NCBI RefSeq assembly: GCF_002234595.1
Contig: NZ_NMUL01000002.1
Location: 62,001 to 126,000, forward strand
Source: Amycolatopsis vastitatis
GTDB taxonomy: Bacteria; Actinomycetota; Actinomycetes; Mycobacteriales; Pseudonocardiaceae
Direction: 5' to 3'
DNA length: 64,000 nt
Shown: positions 7,889-16,056 of the stretch, piece by piece
Layout of the letters: the number at the start of each line of letters is the position of its first letter
Numbering within the stretch: the stretch's first letter is position 1
Program-made: the position numbers and the translations under genes
Notes under the pieces: model-generated
What the model saw: the letters and a program-made list of their open reading frames with translations, nothing else
What the model was told of the DNA's origin: nothing
Databases searched by the model: none

Positions 7889-9154
7889 ATGAACGAAGCC
7901 CGGAACGACGGGAACGGACGAAGACTCAGGTGGCTGCTGACGTCGAGCGCGACGTCCCACCTGGGTGACGGCATCGGCAAGGTGGCCCTGCCGCTGCTGG
8001 CCACGACCCTGACCCGCGACCCGGTGCTCATCGCCGGGCTGTCCGCCACCCAGTTCCTGCCCTGGCTGCTGTTCGCCGCGGTCGCCGGCGCGCTGGTCGA
8101 CCGGATCGACCGGCGGCGGGCGATGATCGCCGCGAACACCGCCCGCGCCGTCGCGGTCGGCGCGCTGGCCGTCATGGTCGCCGCCGGCGGCATGACGATC
8201 TGGCTGGTCTACCTGACCGCGCTGATCATCGGGACGGCCGAGACGATCGCGGACAGCGCGGCGAACGCGCTCATCCCGGCCGTCGTCGGCGACGGCTCGC
8301 TCGACGCGGCCAACAGCAAGCTGCAGGCCTGCGAAATCGTCGGCCAGACGTTCCTCGGCGGCCCGGTCGGCAGCCTGACGTTCGCGCTCTTCGCGGCCTT
8401 CCCGTTCATCCTCAACTCCGCGGGGTTCGCGATCGCGGCCGCGGTGCTGCTCGGGCTGGCCGGCACCTACCGCGGCACGGCGGAAACGGCCGTCCGGCCG
8501 GCGAAACTGCGCACCGAGCTGGCGGACGGCCTGCGGTGGCTGCGCGGACACCCGCTGCTGCGGCGGCTGGTCGTCGTCGCCGGCGTGCTCAGCCTGGTCA
8601 GCGAGCTCGCGCAGGCGCAGCTGGTGCTGTACGCGCTGCAGGACCTCCACCTGTCCGACGCGACGTTCGGGCTGTTCGCGTTCGTCGGCGGGATCGGCGG
8701 CCTGGCCGGCGCGGGCGTCGCACCGCGGCTGGTGCACGCGACCGGCCGTCGCGCGGTCGTCGTCGGCGGGATCGTCTGCTGCGGCATCGGGTTCGGCGGC
8801 ATGGGCCTGGTGCGCTCACCGGTCGCGGGCGCGGCGCTGTTCGGGCTGTTCGCGGCCGCGGTCGTCGCGGTGAACGTCGTGCTCGCGACCGCGCGGCACA
8901 CCCTGGTTCCCGGCGAGCTGCTCGGCCGGGTGCTCGGGGTGTGGCGGACGGTGGTCTGGGGCGCGATCCCGCTGGGCGCCCTGCTCGGCGGGGTGCTGAC
9001 CGAGGCACTCGGCACGGCGGCGCGGACGTTCGCGGTCTCGGGGGTGGTGATGCTCGCGATCGCCGCGTTCGCGTTCGGCGCGCTGCGGCGGTTCCCGCTC
9101 GGTGACAAATCGGACTCAGCCGCGGCGCTGACGCACCACGATCCGGGATTGTGA
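7889..9154 (+). CDS. MFS exporter, EntS/macrolide-efflux type
   Basis: A 421-residue, 12-helix major facilitator. The N-terminus (SSATSHLGDGIGKVALPLLA) and the loop VDRIDRRRAM after helix 2 are characteristic of the MFS_3 group that includes enterobactin and macrolide exporters; direction is likely outward, cargo unknown. ATG 7889 follows a GGGGAGG site; the frame could extend to GTG 7874. Upstream, ACCCAA/TTGGGT (7847-7852, 7857-7862) forms a small dyad that might be an operator. No regulator gene is adjacent. Confidence 0.85.
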   Translation: MNEARNDGNGRRLRWLLTSSATSHLGDGIGKVALPLLATTLTRDPVLIAGLSATQFLPWLLFAAVAGALVDRIDRRRAMIAANTARAVAVGALAVMVAAGGMTIWLVYLTALIIGTAETIADSAANALIPAVVGDGSLDAANSKLQACEIVGQTFLGGPVGSLTFALFAAFPFILNSAGFAIAAAVLLGLAGTYRGTAETAVRPAKLRTELADGLRWLRGHPLLRRLVVVAGVLSLVSELAQAQLVLYALQDLHLSDATFGLFAFVGGIGGLAGAGVAPRLVHATGRRAVVVGGIVCCGIGFGGMGLVRSPVAGAALFGLFAAAVVAVNVVLATARHTLVPGELLGRVLGVWRTVVWGAIPLGALLGGVLTEALGTAARTFAVSGVVMLAIAAFAFGALRRFPLGDKSDSAAALTHHDPGL

Positions 9155-9164
9155 GCTGAAATAG

Positions 9165-9187
9165 CTCCTCACCCAGGTGGTGAGGAG
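9165..9187 (+). promoter_or_regulatory. Hairpin covering the ribosome binding site of the next gene
   Basis: CTCCTCACC (9165-9173) and GGTGAGGAG (9179-9187) form a perfect nine-bp stem with a five-base loop. The right arm contains the GAGGAGG site of the gene starting at 9194. It starts 11 bases past the MFS stop, so it could act as terminator for the exporter, translational control of the downstream gene, or both. Confidence 0.6.
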
Positions 9188-9193
9188 GCTGCT

Positions 9194-9673
9194 ATGCGCA
9201 CCGCGGACACCGGCACCGGCACCGGTCCCGGCTTCGACGACTCTCCGGCCGAGTCCGATGAGGTCACGACGTCGGCCCCGGCGCCGTCACGCCGGATGCT
9301 GGTGCTGGCCACGGTCGCCGGGTTCGTGCTGGGCAGCGGTGTGCTCGGCCTGCTCTGGGGACTGTCCGGGGTGCACGCCGGAGCGCTCGAAGACGCCGTC
9401 GCGGCGTGCCAGGCGCTCGACCGCGTCGGCGAGCTGCCCGACACGAGCCGCGACGCGCAGCCGTCGCTGACACCCAGCCTGACGTCGGAGCGGCTGCACC
9501 GGATGATGGCGGCGCGCGAGCTGTCCTCGGCCGCCGCCCAGGTCGACCCGAACTACCAGGCGCTGGCCGACCACATCGACGGCGTCAGCCGGATGGTGCT
9601 CAGCCTGCACTTCAACGACCTCTCCGGCCAGCGGCACCTGGTCCAGGCTCAGGAAATCTGCGCCAGGATCTAG
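9194..9673 (+). CDS. Single-pass membrane protein, unknown function
   Basis: A 159-residue protein not recognised. Residues 1-33 are polar and cytoplasmic, a transmembrane helix follows (MLVLATVAGFVLGSGVLGLL), and the outer domain (about 60-159) is helical with two cysteines (AACQAL and QEICARI) that may pair. ATG 9194 is preceded by GAGGAGG inside a hairpin. Its TAG shares the bases CTAG with the stop of the opposing lipoprotein gene, so the two genes overlap by four bases tail to tail. Confidence 0.75.
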   Translation: MRTADTGTGTGPGFDDSPAESDEVTTSAPAPSRRMLVLATVAGFVLGSGVLGLLWGLSGVHAGALEDAVAACQALDRVGELPDTSRDAQPSLTPSLTSERLHRMMAARELSSAAAQVDPNYQALADHIDGVSRMVLSLHFNDLSGQRHLVQAQEICARI

Positions 9674-10314
9674 GCGGGGTGGACGGTCTTCACCGCGAGC
9701 TGGTTGCCGGGAATCTTCGTGCTGGCGCAGCCGGTGCCGTCTTCGGGCACGAAGTTCGACGCGGTCTCCTGCGGCAGGTAGATCCGCAGGCCCTTCACCG
9801 GCGTCGGCTGGCAGGTGCCCGGGTCGAAGTTCTGCACGTTGACGAACTGGATGTCGGCGACCGCGGTCTGGCCGGGGTTCAGCTTGACGGCGTTGCCCTT
9901 CGTGCCGTCGCGGAAGGCGTCCTTGCCGACCTGGTGCCCGTCCGCACCGGCCACATAGGACACCCCGGGGAACCCCTGGATGGTGCAGGGCTTGGCGCTG
10001 ACGTTCTTGATGAGCAGCGGCCGGTACACCGAGCCGGCACCGGCGTCACCCTGGCCGAGCGAAAGCTGGACGTCGCCGGCCTTGCAGAGCCCGTTGTCGA
10101 CGGGCTGGGCGACCGGCGGCGCGGCCGGCGTCGGGCTGCCCAGGCTCGACGTGGCCGTGGTGACCGTGGGGGTGGCGGTCGGCGACGCCGAGGAGGACGG
10201 CGCCGAGCTGTCCGCCGCGGGCGTGGTGCCCCCACTCCCGCAGGCGGAAAGCGCGAGAACGCCCGCCGAAGCCGCGACGACCGGGAACAACCGTGAAAGC
10301 TTCGTCCGAACCAT
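9670..10314 (-). CDS. DUF4232 lipoprotein
   Basis: A 214-residue exported lipoprotein. A short basic N-terminus and hydrophobic helix end in the lipobox LSAC with lipidated C25. A Thr/Ser/Pro linker (about 30-75) precedes a beta-rich DUF4232 domain that starts around LCKAGDVQLSLGQGDAG and contains KNVSAKPCTIQGFPGVSYV. Function unknown; a cell-surface role is likely. ATG 10314 is preferred to ATG 10320 because GGGAGG lies eight bases before it. Confidence 0.85.
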   Translation of the reverse strand: MVRTKLSRLFPVVAASAGVLALSACGSGGTTPAADSSAPSSSASPTATPTVTTATSSLGSPTPAAPPVAQPVDNGLCKAGDVQLSLGQGDAGAGSVYRPLLIKNVSAKPCTIQGFPGVSYVAGADGHQVGKDAFRDGTKGNAVKLNPGQTAVADIQFVNVQNFDPGTCQPTPVKGLRIYLPQETASNFVPEDGTGCASTKIPGNQLAVKTVHPA

Positions 10315-10436
10315 GTCCATCGCCTCCCTGGTGTGGTGCTACTGGGTAGACGTACCGGTCGTGCGCAGGTTGGTCAGCTTCGTAAATTCCCCACCAAACG
10401 TGTTCTAAACGTGACGGGATCACACTTTCGTGACGG

Positions 10437-11054
10437 TCAGAGCGGCGTGTCGACCCAGGTCAAGCAGTGCCACTGCCCGTCCGGGCGAGCCTGGAGTTCC
10501 ACGAGCCCGGTGTTCGGGATCAGCGCCGCGTTGGCGACGTCCGGGTGGACGTTCGGGGCCAGCCACTCGCTGCCCAGCCGGATCGCGCCACCGTGGCTGA
10601 CCAGGGCGATCACGCCGTCCGGGTCGGCCTGCTCGTGCTTGGCGCGCAGCCTGCCGACCGCGTCCAGCATCCGGGTGCGCACGCTCGTGCCGCTCTCGCC
10701 GCCGGGCAGCGACGCCGCCAGCTCGCCGAGCGTCCAACGCCGGACCGTGTCCATGTACGTCCGGATCGACGCGTGGTCGGTCGCGCCCTCCAGGTCACCC
10801 GCGACGACCTCGTGCACCCCGTCGACGACCTGCACGTCCAGCGAGAACCGGGCCGCCAGCGGCGCCGCGGTCTGCTGGGCACGCGTCGCCTGAGACGCGT
10901 AGACGGCGACGACCGGCTCCTCCGCCAGCCGCGCCGCGAGGGCGTCGGCCTGCCGACGGCCGAGGTCGGTCAGCGGCGGTCCGGGCAGGGCGGTGTCGAG
11001 CGCGCCACGGACGTTCCCGTCGGTCTGGCCGTGGCGGATGAGCAGCAGCCTCAC
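10437..11054 (-). CDS. Histidine phosphatase (phosphoglycerate mutase-like)
   Basis: A 205-residue member of the histidine phosphatase superfamily. The catalytic signature RHGQTDGN is at residues 7-14 (nucleophile H8), the second arginine is in SQATRAQQTA, and the distal SHGGAIRLG supplies the second histidine. Actinobacterial homologues beside pheA are usually annotated broad-specificity phosphatases; substrate not deducible. GTG 11054 overlaps the pheA stop as GTGA, so it is translated with pheA. Confidence 0.88.
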   Translation of the reverse strand: MRLLLIRHGQTDGNVRGALDTALPGPPLTDLGRRQADALAARLAEEPVVAVYASQATRAQQTAAPLAARFSLDVQVVDGVHEVVAGDLEGATDHASIRTYMDTVRRWTLGELAASLPGGESGTSVRTRMLDAVGRLRAKHEQADPDGVIALVSHGGAIRLGSEWLAPNVHPDVANAALIPNTGLVELQARPDGQWHCLTWVDTPL

Positions 11055-11959
11055 GCCAGGTCCCCCCTGCGGACCGCGGCCGCCCAGCCGGCCGCCTCGA
11101 CGAAGTCGTCGTTGCCGAAGCCGGACTCGATGGTGGTCTGCGTCCCGTCGGCCCGCGGGTGCGAGCCGAGGAACCGCAGGTTGCGGCACTGGCGGCGCAA
11201 CGCCGTCAATGCGTCGAGGACGCGCGGCTCGGCCACGTGCCCCTCGAAGTCGATGAAGAAGCGGTATTCGCCGAAGTTGGACCGCGTCGGCCGCGCGTCG
11301 AGCCGGGTCAGGTTGATCCCGCGGGTGGCCAGCTCGGTGAGCAGCTCCGCGAGCGTGCCGGTGCGGTTCGCGGCCGCGGCGACCACGGACGTCCGGTCGG
11401 CGCCGGTCGGCTCCGGAAGCTCGCCCGGCCGGCGGACCAGCAGGAACCGCGTCGCCGCGTCGGAGACGTCGGCGACTTCGGTGGCCAGGACTTCCAGGTC
11501 GTAGTGCTCGACCGCGACCGGCGCGCAGACCGCGGCGTCGAAGTCGCCTTCGAGCACGCCGACCGCGGCGGCCGACGTCGACGACGACGCCACCGGGTGC
11601 GCGTCCGGCAGGTTCGCCTCGAGCCAGTCGCGGACCTGGGCGAGCGCGTGCGGGTGGCTCGCGACGGTCCGGATCTCCCCGCCGCCCCGCCGGGTCAGCA
11701 CGCTGAAGTGGACGGGCAGGATCGTTTCGGCCACGGCCACCAGCGGGGTCGACTCGCTGAGCCCGTCGAGCGTGGCGGGCACCACGCCCTCGACCGAGTT
11801 TTCGATGGGGACGCACGCGGCGTCCGCCTCGCCCTTGCGGACGGCGGTCATCGCCAGCCGGACGGTCTCGACCGGAAGCAGTTCTTCGCCGGGGGCGAGG
11901 GCCCGCGCGGCCTGTTCGGTGAAGGTCCCTCGGGGGCCGAAGTATGCGATCCGTGACAC
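11051..11959 (-). CDS. pheA: Prephenate dehydratase
   Basis: Converts prephenate to phenylpyruvate in phenylalanine synthesis. The 302-residue protein has the N-terminal catalytic half (RIAYFGPRGTFTEQAA, then PIENSVEG, and the catalytic-region motif AATRFLLV) followed by a regulatory ACT domain starting near RTSVVAAAANRTGTL, with LDARP in the phenylalanine-binding loop. It is monofunctional, with no chorismate mutase domain. The frame extends to 11998, but GTG 11959 gives the usual N-terminus; TAGCCT lies seven bases before it with no ribosome site, suggesting a leaderless start. Confidence 0.94.
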   Translation of the reverse strand: MSRIAYFGPRGTFTEQAARALAPGEELLPVETVRLAMTAVRKGEADAACVPIENSVEGVVPATLDGLSESTPLVAVAETILPVHFSVLTRRGGGEIRTVASHPHALAQVRDWLEANLPDAHPVASSSTSAAAVGVLEGDFDAAVCAPVAVEHYDLEVLATEVADVSDAATRFLLVRRPGELPEPTGADRTSVVAAAANRTGTLAELLTELATRGINLTRLDARPTRSNFGEYRFFIDFEGHVAEPRVLDALTALRRQCRNLRFLGSHPRADGTQTTIESGFGNDDFVEAAGWAAAVRRGDLA

Positions 11960-12058
11960 AGCACTCAGGCTACGGGGCCCCGCCGTGGCGACTTTCACTC
12001 GGACAGCCGGTACTCGAACCGGTTACGCCGGGTGGCGTTTTTTGCGATGCTGGGGTAC

Positions 12059-12676
12059 GTGACCGCCGATTCGGGCACACACACCGATCGTGAGGACGCC
12101 GGGACGTCCGGGCTCGCCCCGGGCACCCCGGAGCTGGTGCTGTGCGCCGTCGATGAACCACTCGCCGACGCCTGGACGACCGCCGCGAAGTCGGTGGCCG
12201 GCCGGGTCCGCGTGCACCGCGGGTCGGTCCTCGACATCGCCGCCCAGGCCGTGGTCAGCCCGGCCAACTCCTACGGCTGGATGCGCGGCGGCATCGACGC
12301 CGTCTACGCGCGGGCCTTCCCGGGCATAGAGCAGAGCGTCCGCAGCGAGATCCTGGCCTTTCACGGCGGTGAGCTGCCGATCGGCGAGGCCGTGCTCGTC
12401 CCGACCGGCGAAGCCCAGCCGGCGTGGCTGATCAGCGCGCCGACCATGCGCGAGCCCGGCGAGGTGCTGCCCGCCGACACCGTGCACCCCTACCTCGCCG
12501 CCCGCGCGGTCTTCCTGCAGTGGCGAGACGGACGGCTCGACCACGGGCCGGTGCGGAAGTTCGTCGACACGATCGCGATGCCGGGCCTGGGCACCGGCGT
12601 CGGCGGCGTCGAACCGGCGACGTGCGCGCGCCAGGTCGCGGCGGCCTGGGACGAGGTTTTCCGTCACGCTCGGTAA
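12059..12676 (+). CDS. Macrodomain protein
   Basis: A 205-residue cytoplasmic protein with a macrodomain: SVLDIAAQAVVSPANSYGWMRGGID is the ADP-ribose-binding loop region and MPGLGTGVGGV the phosphate-binding loop. Such proteins bind or hydrolyse ADP-ribose and related nucleotides. The start is uncertain: GTG 12059 follows a GATGCT hexamer by seven bases (possible leaderless start); GTG 12032 and ATG 12047 are in frame upstream. Divergent from pheA. Confidence 0.82.
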   Translation: MTADSGTHTDREDAGTSGLAPGTPELVLCAVDEPLADAWTTAAKSVAGRVRVHRGSVLDIAAQAVVSPANSYGWMRGGIDAVYARAFPGIEQSVRSEILAFHGGELPIGEAVLVPTGEAQPAWLISAPTMREPGEVLPADTVHPYLAARAVFLQWRDGRLDHGPVRKFVDTIAMPGLGTGVGGVEPATCARQVAAAWDEVFRHAR

Positions 12677-12791
12677 TTTCCCGAGGATTCGGGGTGGACT
12701 ACATCACAGCGCGTTCACGGGCCGTAAGCCCTACCGTTGAATCACGCAGGTGAACGTCCGCCAGTGCAGGCGACGGCCGGAGGAGTGTGCG

Positions 12792-13724
12792 ATGACCCGG
12801 GTCCGCGAACTCAGCCCGTATGTCGAGCTGCACCGGGAACAATGGAAAGAACTGCGAAGTTCGACGCCGTTGCCGCTGACCGCGGCCGAGCTGCTGCGGT
12901 TGCGCGGTCTCGGCGAGCAGGTCGACCTGGCCGAGGTCGCCGACGTCTACCTGCCGCTCTCCCGCCTGATCAACCTGCAGGTCGCCGCGCGCCAGCGGCT
13001 CTACGAAGCGACGACGACGTTCCTCGGTGACGACTCCCGCGGCACGAAGGTCCCGTTCGTGATCGGCATCGCCGGCAGCGTGGCGGTCGGCAAGTCGACC
13101 ACCGCCCGCATCCTGCGCACGCTGCTCGCCCGCTGGCCGGACCACCCCCGCGTCGACCTGGTCACCACCGACGGCTTCCTGTACCCGCGCGCCGAGCTGA
13201 TGCGGCGCGGGATCATGCACCGCAAGGGGTTCCCCGAGAGCTACGACCGGCGCGCGCTGCTGCGGTTCGTCACGGAGGTCAAGTCGGGTGCCGAGCGCGT
13301 CACCGCGCCGGTGTACTCGCACCTGGCCTACGACATCCTGCCCGGCCAGGAGCAGGTGGTGCAGCAGCCGGACATCCTCATCGTCGAGGGCCTGAACGTG
13401 CTGCAGCCGGGGCCGCGGCTGATGGTGTCCGACCTCTTCGACTTCTCCATCTACGTGGACGCGCACACCGACGACATCCAGCGCTGGTACATCGAGCGGT
13501 TCCTGGAGCTGCGGCACACGGCGTTCGCGGATCCGGCGTCGCACTTCCACCACTTCGCCGGCCTGCCCGACGACGAAGCCCGCGCCGAGGCGCGGCACCT
13601 GTGGCGCTCGATCAACGAGCCGAACCTGATGGAGAACATCAAGCCGACCCGGCCGCGGGCGACGCTCGTGCTGCGCAAGGACTGCGACCACGCCATCAAC
13701 CGGGTCCGCCTGCGCAAGCTCTGA
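12792..13724 (+). CDS. coaA: Pantothenate kinase, type I
   Basis: Phosphorylates pantothenate, the first step of coenzyme A synthesis. At 310 residues it has the normal length. The P-loop [12 protein letters not shown] lies at 92-103, followed by the family segment [10 protein letters not shown] and the YDR pair in [10 protein letters not shown]; the C-terminal half contains VYSHLAYDI and [12 protein letters not shown] 12792 is set by an AGGAG site six bases upstream; the frame extends to 12750 without support. A tandem array of hairpins begins 17 bases past the stop. Confidence 0.95.
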   Translation: MTRVRELSPYVELHREQWKELRSSTPLPLTAAELLRLRGLGEQVDLAEVADVYLPLSRLINLQVAARQRLYEATTTFLGDDSRGTKVPFVIGIAGSVAVGKSTTARILRTLLARWPDHPRVDLVTTDGFLYPRAELMRRGIMHRKGFPESYDRRALLRFVTEVKSGAERVTAPVYSHLAYDILPGQEQVVQQPDILIVEGLNVLQPGPRLMVSDLFDFSIYVDAHTDDIQRWYIERFLELRHTAFADPASHFHHFAGLPDDEARAEARHLWRSINEPNLMENIKPTRPRATLVLRKDCDHAINRVRLRKL

Positions 13725-13740
13725 CCCGCTCGATCTCATC

Positions 13741-13983
13741 GGGGGCTCCGGGTGGCGGAGCCCCCGGCCTGGGGCGAAGCCCCAGATGTCACAGCTGCTT
13801 TTCGGGGGCTCCGGGTGGCGGAGCCCCCGGCCTGGGGCGAAGCCCCAGATGTCACAGCTGCTTTTCGGGGGTTCCGGGTGGCGGAGCCCCCGGCCTGGGG
13901 CGAAGCCCCAGATGTCACAGCTGCTTTTCGGGGGTTCCGGGTGGCGGAGCCCCCGGCCTGGGGCGAAGCCCCAGATGTGACAG
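13741..13983 (+). repeat. Four tandem 63-bp units, each with two GC hairpins
   Basis: Units start at 13741, 13804, 13867 and 13930; the last is slightly short. Each contains GGGGGCTCC-N7-GGAGCCCCC (nine-bp stem) and CTGGGGC-GAA-GCCCCAG (seven-bp stem). Units three and four carry one C-to-T change in the first stem that becomes a G-U pair in RNA, so pairing is kept. Located directly after coaA, the array probably stops transcription, at least in part. The 63-base period keeps several frames open, which explains spurious open frames here. Confidence 0.92.
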
Positions 13984-14198
13984 TCACGCGGCTCGTCACC
14001 CACATGCCGCGCTTTCCCACGCTGAGCGAACGCGCGACCACGATCCGGTGTGGACTCGCGACTCTCCGCGCCGGATTCCGGCCGTTCGGCCGAGGCGAAG
14101 CGTTCAGGCGTAACCGGTTGGCCGATACCGGCGCACCCGTGTGAAAGCGACCCTGAAGGAGTCAGGAAAACGGCTCTGAGCTGGGGAGGAGGCCCACG
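13984..14198. other. Gene-free stretch before the 51-residue ORF
   Basis: With the repeat array this makes a 474-base gap after coaA. I see no coding frame. It should contain the promoter of the small membrane protein gene at 14199; no clear -10/-35 pair stands out. Confidence 0.5.
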
Positions 14199-14354
14199 AT
14201 GTTCTCGATGATCCTCACGTGGGTCGGTGCGGTGCTGGGTCTGGCGCTGTTGATCGCGATGGCCGCCGGAACGTTCGTCGTGGACATCGACGACCGGCTG
14301 CAGGAACGCCGCCGCAAAGCGAAGGCTGCCGAGCCCGCAGGCCCCCTCCCCTAG
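14199..14354 (+). CDS. Small single-pass membrane protein, 51 residues
   Basis: ATG 14199 follows GGGGAGGAGG (14183-14192) at six bases, one of the best ribosome sites in the window. The product starts MFSMILTWVGAVLG; residues 3-28 form one transmembrane helix, then VDIDDRLQERRRKAKA gives an acidic-basic amphipathic tail. Third-position GC is high throughout. Function unknown. It ends three bases before the stop of the opposing gene. Confidence 0.75.
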   Translation: MFSMILTWVGAVLGLALLIAMAAGTFVVDIDDRLQERRRKAKAAEPAGPLP

Positions 14355-14357
14355 ACG

Positions 14358-15866
14358 TCAGAGTCCGGCCAGCGCCTCGAGGTAGGCGTCGGCGTCGTAT
14401 TCGAGGTTTTCCGCGTCCAGCAGGCTGTTTTCCAGCACGTCGATCAGCTGCTCGAAGATCTCGTCGCGGTCCAGCTCGCCCTCACGCAGGCGCTCGACGG
14501 CCTGCCAGGCCTCGGCGGGCTCGTTGTCCCACAGCTGGTCGACGATCGTCGCGCGCAGGATCAGCCGCTGCTCTTCCTCGTCCTCGTCGGCCTCGGCGAT
14601 GACGAGCGCCCGGCGCTGCTCGGGGTCGGTCGGGTCGAGGTCGACCTCTTCCTCGTCGATTTCCGTGGTCAGCGACGGCACGGCGAACATCCGCCGCTCC
14701 AGCGCGTCGGCCAGCTCGCTGGGCGACAGGTCGCCGACGTCGCCGAAGTAGCGCTCCAGCGGCGAGTCGTCTTCGTCGGTGTACTCGCCCAGGTAGTCGG
14801 CGACGGCCTCGTCGAGCGCGGCGACCGCGGTCTCGGACAACCCGGCCCGCTCCGCCGTCCACTGCACCCAGGCCAGCACGACCGGCTCGACGGCGTCTTC
14901 GTGGTCGGCGTCGAGTTCGTACTCCTCGCCGAGCAGGCCTTCGAGGAACCGTGCGACCTTCTCCGGGCCGATGCGCAGCGGGTTCGCCGGGTCGGTGCGC
15001 ACGCCGTGTTCCAGCAGCAGGGCACCGATCGCGCGGGCGGCGTCGGCGTCCTCGCCGCTGGCCGCGACAAACTGCTCGACGACGGCGGCCCGCTCGGTCT
15101 CGGACCACTCGGCCACCTCGGGCACGAGCGCGGGTTCCGGCAGCGCGCGGCACCAGGTGAGCGCGACGGCGTGGAAGCGCGCGTAGTCCTCGCTGACGTC
15201 GGCCTCGTCGAGGTGGTCGGTGGCGGCGAGACCGTCCGCGATCAGGCGGTGTGCCTCGGCGGGGTCGACCGCCTCGAAGACGACCAGCTCCGGGTCCGCG
15301 TCGGCCTGCTCGCGCATCTCGGCTATGACGTCTGCGGGCTGGTCGATCACGACGAGGTCCCGCACCCGGCCGCCCTCGGTGAAGTCGAGCAGCGCCAGCA
15401 GGCCGTACGCCTGGCCGCCGTGGGAGAAGACGCAGAGCAGGGACGACTCGTCGCCGTAGACGTCACCGGTCCGCAGGCACTCGCCGGCGGTGGCCCGGCC
15501 CAGCTCGTCGGCCCAGGACGGCTCCGGGATGCCGCGGCCGAGGACGACCTGCAGCCCGGCGTCGGCGGCCTTGCGTTCGACGTCGGTCTCCGCGACGACC
15601 TTCAGCGCGGCCAGCAGCGCGGCGGCACCGGGCGTGATCTTGCGCTGGGCGAAGGCGATGAGTTCCAGGCCCAGCGGCTCGTCGCCGTCCTCGACCGGCA
15701 GGTCGCGGAACTGGCCGAGCACCTCGGAGGCGAGCAGCTCGACGTCGACCGGCGCGGGGTCGGCACCCAGCGCCGAAAAGTCGTTCAGGACGTCCTTGAA
15801 CAGACCGGTCACGCTGTGGGTGACGGGCTGCGGCGGCTTCTTGCGGGCGCGACTGACCGGGCTCAT
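14358..15866 (-). CDS. Acidic conserved hypothetical protein
   Basis: A 502-residue, strongly acidic protein that I do not recognise. It has no signal peptide or membrane segment. The N-terminal quarter is helical (GLFKDVLNDFSALGAD), the middle has alternating alpha/beta character (SSLLCVFSHGGQAYGLLALLDF, then VRDLVVIDQPADVI), and the C-terminal half is helical and Glu/Asp-rich. It reads like a full-length actinobacterial cytoplasmic protein. ATG 15866 is followed by a basic N-terminus (SRARKK). The upstream 190 bases hold a large inverted repeat. Confidence 0.7.
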   Translation of the reverse strand: MSPVSRARKKPPQPVTHSVTGLFKDVLNDFSALGADPAPVDVELLASEVLGQFRDLPVEDGDEPLGLELIAFAQRKITPGAAALLAALKVVAETDVERKAADAGLQVVLGRGIPEPSWADELGRATAGECLRTGDVYGDESSLLCVFSHGGQAYGLLALLDFTEGGRVRDLVVIDQPADVIAEMREQADADPELVVFEAVDPAEAHRLIADGLAATDHLDEADVSEDYARFHAVALTWCRALPEPALVPEVAEWSETERAAVVEQFVAASGEDADAARAIGALLLEHGVRTDPANPLRIGPEKVARFLEGLLGEEYELDADHEDAVEPVVLAWVQWTAERAGLSETAVAALDEAVADYLGEYTDEDDSPLERYFGDVGDLSPSELADALERRMFAVPSLTTEIDEEEVDLDPTDPEQRRALVIAEADEDEEEQRLILRATIVDQLWDNEPAEAWQAVERLREGELDRDEIFEQLIDVLENSLLDAENLEYDADAYLEALAGL

Positions 15867-15896
15867 GCATTCATGCTTTCACCTCACCGCAAGCCG

Positions 15897-15979
15897 GTCG
15901 CGGTGGCCCTGGCGCGAGGTCCCGCCGCGGGCTCGACGGGGAGGCGCCGAGCCGGACGACGGAACAGGGCCACCGCGAC
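15897..15979. repeat. 15-bp inverted repeat with nested 6-bp stem
   Basis: GTCGCGGTGGCCCTG (15897-15911) and its exact complement (15965-15979) enclose a 53-base loop that contains a second stem, GGCTCG (15930-15935) with CGAGCC (15948-15953). It lies between two minus-strand genes, after the stop of the upstream one and before the start of the acidic protein gene, so it is either a terminator or a structured leader. Confidence 0.65.
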
Positions 15980-16056
15980 GTCGCTGGCCAGAGCGGCGTC
16001 ACCGCCTCGCCGTGCTCACGGTGTCCCGGTGCACGTGTAACACCGGTCCACCTCGG

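Noticed and set aside
13741..13983. CRISPR array
   Set aside because: The units are contiguous and near-identical with no unique spacers, and no cas genes are present.
13752..14144. Repeat proteins encoded by the 63-bp array (several frames)
   Set aside because: The period is a multiple of three so stops are avoided by chance; the units form RNA hairpins and there is no start signal.
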